The notes under the pieces were generated by a model. It made no database searches. It was not told where the DNA came from and was given only the letters and a program-made list of their open reading frames with translations. Shown one piece after another: positions 1 through 4,913 of a DNA stretch of 5,066 bases (within the stretch, counting starts at the first letter, position 1; each line of letters opens with the position of its first letter). The translations under genes were made by a program, and so were the position numbers. The DNA comes from a bacterium (lineage in GTDB: Bacteria; Actinomycetota; Acidimicrobiia; Acidimicrobiales; CATQHL01): NCBI GenBank assembly GCA_028819945.1, contig JAPPKQ010000206.1:1-5066 (forward strand). The letters are read 5' to 3'.

Positions 1-682
1 CCGCCACCTCTTCCAGGGTGCCGGCGCCGATCAGCTCCAGCGCCTCGCTGCCCGAGATGCTGCCGTCGGACCCCAGGGTTGCCCGCACGCCCGGTACCCA
101 GCCCGCCAACAGGTCGCGCGGCGAGCCCTTCACCGCCGAGATGCTCACGGCTCCGATCTCGTCGACGGTCGCGGCGCCACCGCAGTCGGGCGTTAGTTCG
201 GACTGCACCAGCACGCCCATCCCGGCGCTGCCGGGCTCGATGCCGACGGCCTCGAATCGCTCCAGCGCCTCGATAGTGAACATCGCCGACCACACGCTGC
301 GCAGCGCCTTCGGCACTTCCTCCCGCCGCAGTTCGGGCAGCGAGGCGAACGCCCCCGCCCAGGTGCCCTCGCCTTCGAGCGCGCTTGAGGAGCGGGCGAT
401 GAGCGGTTCGGCCAACTCCGCCGCGACCTCGGCGATCTCAGCTGCCAGTGCCTCGTCGAGTTCGTCGCGCAGCAGCACCATCCGGGCCGCGCCCGAGCCG
501 CGCCGGGCCAACTCGGCGGCGGCCCGGCGCAGCGGACCGGCCGAGGCGGCCAGCGTGACGACGAAACCGTCGAGCGCCGGCAGCCCTGCCCGCCGTGCCC
601 GGGCGAGGTTCGCCGCTTTGGCCCCGACCGTCGAGACGTCCAGCGCGTCGGGATCGTCCAGCCGGACGACACGCGGGCTCAT
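1..682 (-). CDS. PEP-utilising enzyme, PPDK/PEP synthase-type ATP-binding domain (partial, C-terminus outside window)
   Basis: The 227 visible residues form the N-terminal nucleotide-binding (ATP-grasp-like) domain of the pyruvate phosphate dikinase/PEP synthase superfamily. Seen: VGAKAANLARARRAGLP (residues 19-35) followed by GFVVT matches the family opening loop GGKGANL..AGLPVPPGFVV, with the nucleotide-binding lysine at K22 but both neighbouring glycines changed to alanine. The RSSSALEGE motif at 97-105 carries the conserved Arg of 'RSSA..ED'. MGVLVQSEL (155-163) and AVKGSPRDLLAGW (183-195) match the later strands. Start ATG at 682 puts the lysine at the usual distance; no clear Shine-Dalgarno is seen. 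The gene lies 44 bp downstream of the M24 gene on the same strand, so co-transcription is likely. The swivelling His and PEP/pyruvate domains, if present, lie outside, so PEP synthase, rifampin phosphotransferase-like or a stand-alone domain cannot be separated. The domain is confident; the substrate is unknown. Confidence 0.8.
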   Translation of the reverse strand, partial: MSPRVVRLDDPDALDVSTVGAKAANLARARRAGLPALDGFVVTLAASAGPLRRAAAELARRGSGAARMVLLRDELDEALAAEIAEVAAELAEPLIARSSSALEGEGTWAGAFASLPELRREEVPKALRSVWSAMFTIEALERFEAVGIEPGSAGMGVLVQSELTPDCGGAATVDEIGAVSISAVKGSPRDLLAGWVPGVRATLGSDGSISGSEALELIGAGTLEEVA

Positions 683-726
683 CGGGGGCCGGTTCGGGCC
701 GGAATCTGGGGTGTCGCGCCGCCCGC

Positions 727-1962
727 TCAGCCGACGGCGATGATCTCCGGCGCCGGCGTGGAGATCATCTCGATGCCGGTGTCGTTGACGATCAGCATCT
801 CCTCGAGGCGTACGCCGAACTCGTGCAGCTTGCCGTGCTGGGTCTCGAGGGCGAAGACCATGCCCGGCTGGATCTCCACGGGATGGTCCAGCGACCAGAT
901 GCGGGAGATGACCGGGATGTCGTACTGCGCCAGGCCCAGGCCGTGCCCCCAGAGGTTGGCGGCCGCCTCATCCTCCTCCTCGTAGCCCCAGATCTCCTTG
1001 GCCGAGGGCCACACACCGGCGATGTCGGCGGTGGTCACGCCCGGCCGGGTGGCCTCGATGGAGTCGTTCAGCCACTTGAGTGCCAGCTCGTAGTACTGCT
1101 TGTGCTCGTCGGTGGGCTTGCCGCCCACGCAGTAGGTGCGGTACACGCAGGACTTGAAGCCGTTCCAGGTGAGCGCCGCCAGGTCGATGATGACCAGCTC
1201 GCCGGGCCGGATGATGCGGTCGCCGTGGTTGCGCCAGTTGGGCCAGGCGTTCGGGCCCGACGAGACGATCACGTCCTCCACGTTCTCCATGCCCGGGATG
1301 TTGTAGAGCTGCTCCATGCCGTAGGCGGTGACCTCGTTCTCGGTCAGCCCGGGGCGCAGGAACTGGCTGAACTGGTAGTGCACCACGTCGCAGATGGAGC
1401 CGACCATCCGCATGGCCTTCTGCTCGTTGGGGCTCTTGATGGCCCGGGCCTCCATCATCGGCGTCATGCCGTCGGTCCAGTTGATGCCGCGCTCCTCGAA
1501 GACCCGGATCATGTTGAGGTCCATGAAGTCCACGCCGAGGGGCTTGTCCTCCACTCCGGCCTCCTCCAGGTCGCCCATGAGGGCGTTGGTGAACTTCGCC
1601 ACCTGCGAGCTGGCGGCCGGCCCGGCGGCCCCCTTGATCCAGGCGTAGGAGTAGCGCACGTTCTCGGCGGGGATCCACGGCGAGTGCTCGCGCAGGTGGT
1701 AGCCGATGTCGCCCTGCTCGTAGATGATCGGCTCGCGGCCTTCCACCAGCACGGCGTAGCGCAGACCGGGCTTCAGCTGGTTCCAGCCCGGGGTGAGTGT
1801 GGAGGTGACGTAGCGGATGTTCTCGTCGTACATCAGCAGCATCGCCCCGAGCTCGTGGCGGGCCATGGCCTCCCGGGCGCGCCGCAGCCGCCACTCCCGG
1901 ACCTCCTGCCAGTTGATCCCCTCGCGCCAGTCGGTGTTGAGAACGCCGAACGCTTCCCTCAT
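727..1962 (-). CDS. M24-family (creatinase/Xaa-Pro peptidase fold) protein with altered metal site
   Basis: 411 residues, the usual length for two-domain M24 enzymes. Residues about 25-170 are the creatinase/prolidase N-terminal domain (GAMLLMYDENIRYVTS at 39-54). Residues 171-400, beginning EARAIKSPNEQKAMRM, form the 'pita-bread' catalytic domain. Metal-ligand positions seen: D260 (VIIDLAAL), H340 (WGHGLGL), E373 (FALETQ) and E387 (VRLEEM). The second conserved aspartate, normally D-x-T-R-T, is C272 in SCVYRT. The family includes aminopeptidase P, prolidase, creatinase, ectoine hydrolase and the DMSP lyase DddP. D260-C272 spacing is 12 residues rather than the 11 of prolidases, which recalls DddP. 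Start ATG at 1962 is supported by GGAGGG (1975-1970) with a 7-nt spacer. It is probably cytosolic (no signal peptide). Fold assignment is secure; the reaction is not, and peptidase activity should not be assumed. Confidence 0.85.
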   Translation of the reverse strand: MREAFGVLNTDWREGINWQEVREWRLRRAREAMARHELGAMLLMYDENIRYVTSTLTPGWNQLKPGLRYAVLVEGREPIIYEQGDIGYHLREHSPWIPAENVRYSYAWIKGAAGPAASSQVAKFTNALMGDLEEAGVEDKPLGVDFMDLNMIRVFEERGINWTDGMTPMMEARAIKSPNEQKAMRMVGSICDVVHYQFSQFLRPGLTENEVTAYGMEQLYNIPGMENVEDVIVSSGPNAWPNWRNHGDRIIRPGELVIIDLAALTWNGFKSCVYRTYCVGGKPTDEHKQYYELALKWLNDSIEATRPGVTTADIAGVWPSAKEIWGYEEEDEAAANLWGHGLGLAQYDIPVISRIWSLDHPVEIQPGMVFALETQHGKLHEFGVRLEEMLIVNDTGIEMISTPAPEIIAVG

Positions 1963-1969
1963 GGTGATG

Positions 1970-1975
1970 CCCTCC
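1970..1975 (-). promoter_or_regulatory. Shine-Dalgarno of the M24 gene
   Basis: On the minus strand GGAGGG lies 7 nt before the ATG at 1962. It is the only strong ribosome binding site in the window and fixes the start, excluding longer upstream readings of the frame. Confidence 0.75.
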
Positions 1976-1982
1976 AGCCGTC

Positions 1983-2008
1983 GGTCCGGGCGACGACTCG
2001 GACCCCGA
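1983..2008 (-). repeat. Inverted repeat (potential hairpin) in the M24 leader
   Basis: GGTCCG (1983-1988) and CGGACC (1999-2004) are perfect 6-bp arms around a 10-nt loop. Allowing one bulge, the stem extends to TCGG (1981-1984) with CCGA (2005-2008). On the minus-strand transcript it would fold just upstream of the Shine-Dalgarno of the M24 gene. There is no T-run, so it is not an intrinsic terminator. It may stabilise the leader or be chance in GC-rich DNA. Confidence 0.3.
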
Positions 2009-2025
2009 TGCCATCGCGCCGGGTC

Positions 2026-2031
2026 AATCTA
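2026..2031 (-). promoter_or_regulatory. Possible -10 box for the M24 gene
   Basis: The minus strand reads TAGATT in the only AT-rich patch between the M24 start and the upstream coding remnant. A transcript starting about 2018-2020 would have a leader of nearly 60 nt including the hairpin and Shine-Dalgarno. No convincing -35 box is seen at the right spacing. Weak, position-based call. Confidence 0.22.
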
Positions 2032-2051
2032 GTTGCTGCCGGCCGCCGGAT

Positions 2052-2240
2052 TCACTTCCTGGGGGTCAGTGCGACCGGAGCGCCCCGGTCCGAGGCATCC
2101 GGCCAGCGCGCGCTGCCGGGTAGGCGTCCGCCGCAGACCCGGCCCCGGTCGAATTCACCGTTACGGTCTCGGACGAGGACAACGTAGGTCTTGGCGGGGT
2201 CCAGGCCCGTGATCGCGTGGCTGCGGGTGCCGGCACCGGG
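2052..2240 (-). pseudogene. Coding remnant with fibronectin type III-like motif, no start codon
   Basis: A minus-strand frame is open from an in-frame TAG at 2243-2241 to TGA at 2054-2052 (62 codons). It begins PGAGTRSHAITGLDPAKTYVV and continues LVRDRNGEFDRGRVC. The pattern 'T..HAITGLDPAKTYVVLVR' resembles the last strands of fibronectin type III modules (xxTGLxPxTxYxVxVxA). Third codon positions are mostly G or C (about 51 of 62), as expected of genuine coding DNA in this genome. There is no ATG, GTG or TTG giving a sensible start, and the frame upstream of the stop codon (to about 2340) has no recognisable homology. I read it as the 3' end of a decayed or displaced secreted/surface-type gene lying 89 bp upstream of the M24 gene. 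It could instead be chance coding-like sequence. Confidence 0.35.
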
Positions 2241-2356
2241 CTATGTAAATGGACAGCTCTTCTCTCCGGTGACGGTCCGTCCGACGGCCCAAGCGTCCGA
2301 GGTGTGGCCGGTGGTGCTGCTCAGCCGACGTTCTCGGTTGCAGCAGACTGCCGTCT
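2241..2356. other. Intergenic stretch without recognisable gene
   Basis: Between the coding remnant and the abiE control region no frame on either strand gives a protein I recognise. Small weak inverted repeats (CCGA at 2325-2328 with TCGG at 2334-2337; AGAC/GTCT around 2346-2355) are within chance expectation for GC-rich DNA. Together with 1963-2240 this forms the 442-bp divergent gap between the M24 gene and abiEi. Confidence 0.5.
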
Positions 2357-2364
2357 AACGCGTT
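2357..2364. repeat. 8-bp palindrome AACGCGTT upstream of abiEi
   Basis: A perfect 8-bp palindrome lies about 30 bp upstream of the presumed abiE transcription start. Its position fits a repressor or activator half-site region, but it is short and no second copy is visible. Listed because AbiEi proteins bind inverted repeats upstream of their own operon. Confidence 0.25.
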
Positions 2365-2370
2365 GAACAC

Positions 2371-2383
2371 CGGCATTCTGCCG
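2371..2383. promoter_or_regulatory. Candidate AbiEi operator: CGGCA-TTC-TGCCG inverted repeat
   Basis: Perfect 5-bp arms (2371-2375 and 2379-2383) surround a 3-nt centre, placed exactly where the -35 region of the abiE promoter should be and 5 bp upstream of the extended -10. The hexamer CTGCCG also occurs at 2348-2353, 30 bp away, about three helical turns. AbiEi family antitoxins are known autorepressors that bind inverted repeats at their promoter, so occlusion of polymerase here is plausible. The sequence is short; binding is inferred only. Confidence 0.4.
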
Positions 2384-2388
2384 AGTTT

Positions 2389-2404
2389 TGGTACAGTCGC
2401 CGCC
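2389..2404 (+). promoter_or_regulatory. Extended -10 promoter giving a leaderless abiE transcript
   Basis: TGG-TACAGT (2389-2397) is an extended -10 element (TGn + TAnnnT). Seven nucleotides later comes the A of ATG at 2405, the distance expected for a transcription start. There is no Shine-Dalgarno before this ATG. The geometry is that of leaderless genes common in actinobacteria, where the transcript begins at the start codon. There is no good -35, in keeping with an extended -10 promoter and with the inverted repeat occupying that position. Confidence 0.5.
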
Positions 2405-3208
2405 ATGACCCGGGAGAAAGTCCCCCCGAGAGAGCTTGCCGATTGGCTGATCAGCCACGGGCGCCACTTCGTGACGACGACGGAGGTCGCCGAGCTCCTC
2501 GGAGTTGATGCGACGTCGGTCCCGGCGAGTCTCGAGCGCGCCCGCGAGGCGGGCAAGGTGATCTCGGTCACCAAGGGGGGCTGGGTGCCCGTGCCCGCCG
2601 AATATCGCGTCGCAGGCGCCCCGCCGCCGAGCCACTTCGTTCACCAGCTGATGGAGCACCTCGGACATCTGTACTACGTCGGGTTCCTTTCTGCGGCCGC
2701 CATCCACGGGGCGTCCCACCAGGCGCCGATGGTGTTTCAGGTGGTGACGCCGGCGCGACTGCGGGAACGGCGGATCGGGCGCGGTCGGTTTCAGTTCATC
2801 CAGCGTGCAACAGCCGGGCAGCGTCCACGCTTGCAGCACAACGTCCCGACGGGACGGATCTGGGTGTCGACGCCGGAGGTGACCGCCTTCGACCTTGTGG
2901 GGTCACCGCATGAAGGTGCGGGTCTGTCCAACGTCGCGACCATCATCGGCGACTTCCTCATCAACAACGTCCTCGACCCGCACGAGTTGGCATCGGTCGG
3001 TGCCGCCTATCCGACCGCGGTCACACAACGGGCCGGCTACATCATCGATTCGATGGCCTCCGAAGTCGGCGCCGGACTCGACACTGCGCCTCTCCGGGAA
3101 CTCGTCGCCCGCAGCCGCTACCGGCCGCTCTCGCCGGCCGGCGGCGGCGGCCGTCTCGACCCGCGGTGGCATGTCGTGGCAAACACGAGGATCGAGCACG
3201 ACCTGTGA
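2405..3208 (+). CDS. abiEi: AbiEi-family antitoxin / autorepressor
   Basis: 267 residues, the usual size for AbiEi antitoxins of AbiE (type IV) toxin-antitoxin systems. Residues 1-66 are a winged helix: TTTEVAELLGVDATS (24-38) forms the helix-turn-helix, and KVISVTKGGWVPV (51-63) the wing. The hallmark YYVGFLSAAAIHGASHQ (90-106) is followed by VFQVVTP and VSTPEVTAFDLV (154-165), typical of the C-terminal antitoxin domain. The TTG at 2363 in the same frame is an alternative start. I prefer ATG 2405 because the promoter -10 lies at 2392-2397, between the two. In the family the protein represses its own operon and neutralises the toxin genetically, without a stable complex in the studied cases. 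The stop overlaps the toxin start (GTGA, 3205-3208). The strand is opposite to the flanking metabolic genes. Confidence 0.88.
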   Translation: MTREKVPPRELADWLISHGRHFVTTTEVAELLGVDATSVPASLERAREAGKVISVTKGGWVPVPAEYRVAGAPPPSHFVHQLMEHLGHLYYVGFLSAAAIHGASHQAPMVFQVVTPARLRERRIGRGRFQFIQRATAGQRPRLQHNVPTGRIWVSTPEVTAFDLVGSPHEGAGLSNVATIIGDFLINNVLDPHELASVGAAYPTAVTQRAGYIIDSMASEVGAGLDTAPLRELVARSRYRPLSPAGGGGRLDPRWHVVANTRIEHDL

Positions 3209-4002
3209 TCACCGAAGCCGACATCGCGCACTGGCAACGCCACGCGCCTTGGCCGACGCTGGAACAGATAGAGCAGGATCTCGTGCTTGCACGGCTGATC
3301 ATCGAGATCGCCAACCATCCCCTGCTGCGTGACGAACTCGTCTTTCGAGGCGGCACCTGTCTCCACAAGGTGTGGCTGGACCGGCCGTGGCGCTACAGCG
3401 AGGACCTCGACTATGTCCGGCGGACCGCCGGCGGCGTCGGGGAGGTCCTCGACGCGCTGCGCGAGGTGGCTGCGACTGTCGGGTTCGACCGCGTGCAGAC
3501 CGACGTGCGCCGGCACCCGAAGTTGCGGCTCGATTCCACCTTCGTGCGGGGAGGGCGGATGCGGATCAAGATCGAGTTGAACACGTTCGAGCGCTCGCCG
3601 GCACGGCCGACGGTGAAGAGGACGCTCAGCGTCGACAGCCCCTGGTTCTCGGGCACCGCGGATGTGGCGACGTTCGCACTGGAAGAACTGATCGCCACCA
3701 AGATTCGAGCGCTGTTCCAACGGGCGAAAGGAAGGGATCTCTTCGACCTGTGGCTCGGTGTCGGACGAGCGGGGGCGCGGCCGAGCGACATAGCCGCGTG
3801 CTTCGCCTCCTACCGCCCCGACGGCTGGACGGTCGCCCGGGCGACCGCCAACCTCGACGAGAAACTCATGAACCAGGATTTCAGGAGAGACATCGAGAAG
3901 TTGATCACTGATTGGCCCGCGGGCTTCTCGATGCAAGCAGCGGGCCAAGCAGCCCTCGCCGTTCTGGGCTCGATCGACGAGCAACCGGGTGTCGAGTTGT
4001 AG
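3205..4002 (+). CDS. abiEii: AbiEii-family nucleotidyltransferase toxin
   Basis: 265 residues starting at GTG 3205, overlapping the antitoxin stop by 4 bp. This couples translation, and no close Shine-Dalgarno is seen (GAGG ends 14 nt upstream). All family motifs are present. FRGGTCLHK (47-55) is the nucleotidyltransferase GG(S/T) loop. RYSEDLDYV (63-71) holds the acidic metal-binding pair D67/D69. KIELNTFE (122-129) carries the third acidic residue E124. KIRALFQR..GRDLFDL (166-182) is the conserved C-terminal motif IV. AbiEii toxins are DNA polymerase beta-fold nucleotidyltransferases; mycobacterial MenT relatives add nucleotides to tRNA 3' ends and stop translation, while the founding lactococcal system gives phage abortive infection. 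The actual substrate here is unknown. Every catalytic residue is intact, so it should be active. Longer in-frame readings upstream of 3205 would overlap abiEi more deeply and lack homology. Confidence 0.9.
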   Translation: MITEADIAHWQRHAPWPTLEQIEQDLVLARLIIEIANHPLLRDELVFRGGTCLHKVWLDRPWRYSEDLDYVRRTAGGVGEVLDALREVAATVGFDRVQTDVRRHPKLRLDSTFVRGGRMRIKIELNTFERSPARPTVKRTLSVDSPWFSGTADVATFALEELIATKIRALFQRAKGRDLFDLWLGVGRAGARPSDIAACFASYRPDGWTVARATANLDEKLMNQDFRRDIEKLITDWPAGFSMQAAGQAALAVLGSIDEQPGVEL

Positions 4003-4074
4003 ATCGGAACGCCGAGCCGGCCCCAAGCGCCCCCGCCCCTGCGATTCCGACTTCGCTCACCGACGAGTGGAGGG
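4003..4074. other. Convergent spacer between abiEii and orphan antitoxin
   Basis: 72 bp separate the abiEii stop from the stop of the minus-strand antitoxin remnant. A toxin would normally follow that antitoxin here on the minus strand, but the gap is far too short and contains no PIN or other toxin motif. No stem followed by a T-run is seen. Confidence 0.5.
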
Positions 4075-4263
4075 CTACGTGGTCACCTCGGCGGCCAGTA
4101 TCTCCTCGATGCACTCGGAGATCTCGTCGCGACCGCTGCGACCGGCGCCGGCGGCCCGCAACCGGCGGGGCGGCCCGCCGACATGTTGCTCGATGGCCTC
4201 GCGGGTGACTTCGGCGATGGTCATGTTCCGGCGCGCCGCCTCGCGGTCCGCCTGCTTGGTGAG
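4075..4263 (-). pseudogene. Orphan ribbon-helix-helix antitoxin remnant, 5' truncated
   Basis: The minus-strand frame reads LTKQADREAARRNMTIAEV then TREAIEQHVGGPP, and ends RSGRDEISECIEEILAAEVTT followed by TAG (4077-4075). This is the helix A end, helix B and C-terminal toxin-neutralising tail of a CopG/VapB-like ribbon-helix-helix antitoxin. The N-terminal DNA-binding beta strand and the first turn of helix A are missing. Upstream of 4263 the frame stays open but runs through the vapBC operator and antisense to vapB with no family resemblance. The only close ATG (4224) would begin at helix B, leaving no DNA-binding strand. No partner toxin follows. I read it as the relic of an older module cut at the edge of the vapBC operator. 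A functional solo neutralising peptide from ATG 4224 (49 residues) cannot be excluded. Confidence 0.6.
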
Positions 4264-4300
4264 TACACTATCTATACACGTTAGGTGTATTATCAGTGTA
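4264..4300. promoter_or_regulatory. 37-bp dyad-symmetric operator with four half-sites (vapBC control)
   Basis: Four copies of one half-site lie around a centre at 4282: TACACT (4264-4269), ATACAC (4274-4279), GTGTAT (4285-4290), AGTGTA (4295-4300). TACAC recurs 11 bp apart on the left and GTGTA 11 bp apart on the right, so all four face nearly the same side of the helix, and the halves mirror each other exactly. This is the expected layout for two or more ribbon-helix-helix dimers, i.e. autorepression by VapB or a VapBC complex. It is an AT-rich island in GC-rich DNA and overlaps the likely vapB promoter and the GTG start. Confidence 0.75.
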
Positions 4301-4512
4301 TTAGCCGTGTCCGAACCAACATCGAACTCGAGAGCACCTACGTGGAGGCGATCATGGACCGCTTCGGGGTCCATACCAAGACCGCGGCGGTCGACCTTGC
4401 GCTGCGCCACCTTGCGGGTCAGCCGATGAGCCGTGAGGAGGCTCTCGCGATGCGGGGTGCCCACGCCATCGGCGACATCCCCGCCGACACCGCAGCAGCG
4501 CAGACGACGTGA
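4285..4512 (+). CDS. vapB: VapB-family antitoxin
   Basis: Up to 75 residues from GTG 4285. From residue 9, VRTNIELESTYVEAIMD then HTKTAAVDLALRHLAG is the VapB antitoxin pattern: RTNIEL is the DNA-contacting beta strand, and 'TKxxAVDLALR' helix B. The tail with REEALAMRGAHAIGDI is the part that wraps the PIN toxin in this family ('LxLRG...W.GDL'). Start is uncertain. GTG 4285 is the only standard start in frame near the domain, but it lies inside the operator and adds YYQC. An ATT at 4300 would give SRVRTNIEL, closer to the family N-terminus, directly after a good -10. No Shine-Dalgarno is seen for either. The stop overlaps the vapC start (GTGA, 4509-4512). Presumed role: binds VapC and represses its own operon through the upstream dyad. 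Confidence 0.82.
   Translation: MYYQCISRVRTNIELESTYVEAIMDRFGVHTKTAAVDLALRHLAGQPMSREEALAMRGAHAIGDIPADTAAAQTT
4288..4293 (+). promoter_or_regulatory. Candidate -10 box TATTAT for vapBC
   Basis: TATTAT matches the -10 consensus at five of six positions and shares bases with the third operator half-site, so bound repressor would hide it. A start of transcription about 4300 would follow. A poorer alternative, TATACA (4273-4278), would instead place the start near 4285. TACACT (4264-4269) also fits TAnnnT. No clear -35 is present. Confidence 0.4.
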
Positions 4513-4913
4513 TCCTCGTCGACACGTCCGCCTGGGTGGAGTTCGACCGGGCCACCGGGAGCACTGTCGATGCCCGTCTGAGCGACCTCATCGCGGATGA
4601 TGCCGAGATCGCGGTCACCGAGCCGGTGATCATGGAGGTCACCGCCGGTGCCCGCAGCGCCGCACGCGAGCAGGACCTCCGCCGGCTCCTCGGTCGGTTC
4701 GACCTGCTGCGATTCGACGCGGCGATCGACTTCGACGCCGCCTCGAGGATCTACCGGACGTGCCGCCGAAGCGGGGTCACACCACGCGGCATGATCGACT
4801 GCATGATCGCATCGGTCGCGCACCGCCACACCGCCACCCTGCTCGCATCCGACGGCGACCGCCAGCGCGTCGCCCGCACCATCGGAATCCCACTGGACAA
4901 CGATCACCCGTAG
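4509..4913 (+). CDS. vapC: VapC PIN-domain ribonuclease toxin
   Basis: 134 residues, normal for VapC. It opens MILVDTSAWVEF with the first catalytic Asp (D5) in the classic VDTSAW motif. E43 in IMEVTAG is the conserved glutamate, D97 in RGMIDCMIASVA the third acidic residue, and D115/D117 in LLASDGDRQR the fourth position. PIN toxins are Mg2+-dependent endoribonucleases, many of which cut tRNA or rRNA; the target here cannot be read from sequence. Start GTG 4509 overlaps the antitoxin stop by 4 bp, implying coupled translation, the same junction as in the AbiE pair upstream. All catalytic acids are present, so it is likely active when free of VapB. It is convergent with the downstream permease gene. 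Confidence 0.92.
   Translation: MILVDTSAWVEFDRATGSTVDARLSDLIADDAEIAVTEPVIMEVTAGARSAAREQDLRRLLGRFDLLRFDAAIDFDAASRIYRTCRRSGVTPRGMIDCMIASVAHRHTATLLASDGDRQRVARTIGIPLDNDHP

Noticed and set aside
18..743. Plus-strand open frame of 241 codons, Ser/Ala-rich
   Set aside because: Antisense shadow of the PEP-synthase-like gene, whose domain motifs are clear.
2073..2090. GACCGG...CCGGTC stem and the 9-bp direct repeat GCCCCGGTC at 2082-2090 and 2142-2150
   Set aside because: The stem has no T-run and lies inside the coding remnant; such GC-rich repeats are expected by chance here, so I call neither terminator nor attachment site.
595..2187. Long plus-strand open frame of 530 codons
   Set aside because: It is antisense to the M24 gene, which has full family motifs and a strong Shine-Dalgarno. 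The plus-strand product is low-complexity (Val/Leu/His/Gly-rich) and matches nothing known.
2161..2574. Minus-strand open frame of 137 codons overlapping the abiEi start
   Set aside because: Antisense to the AbiEi winged helix at its start and Arg-rich nonsense afterwards; no homology seen.
3118..4026. Minus-strand open frame of 302 codons
   Set aside because: Antisense to abiEii and the end of abiEi; composition artefact of GC-rich DNA.
4264..4464. N-terminal half of the minus-strand frame 4075-4464 as a full-length 129-residue protein
   Set aside because: The upstream part is antisense to vapB and runs through the operator with no antitoxin-like residues; only the part below 4263 resembles a family.
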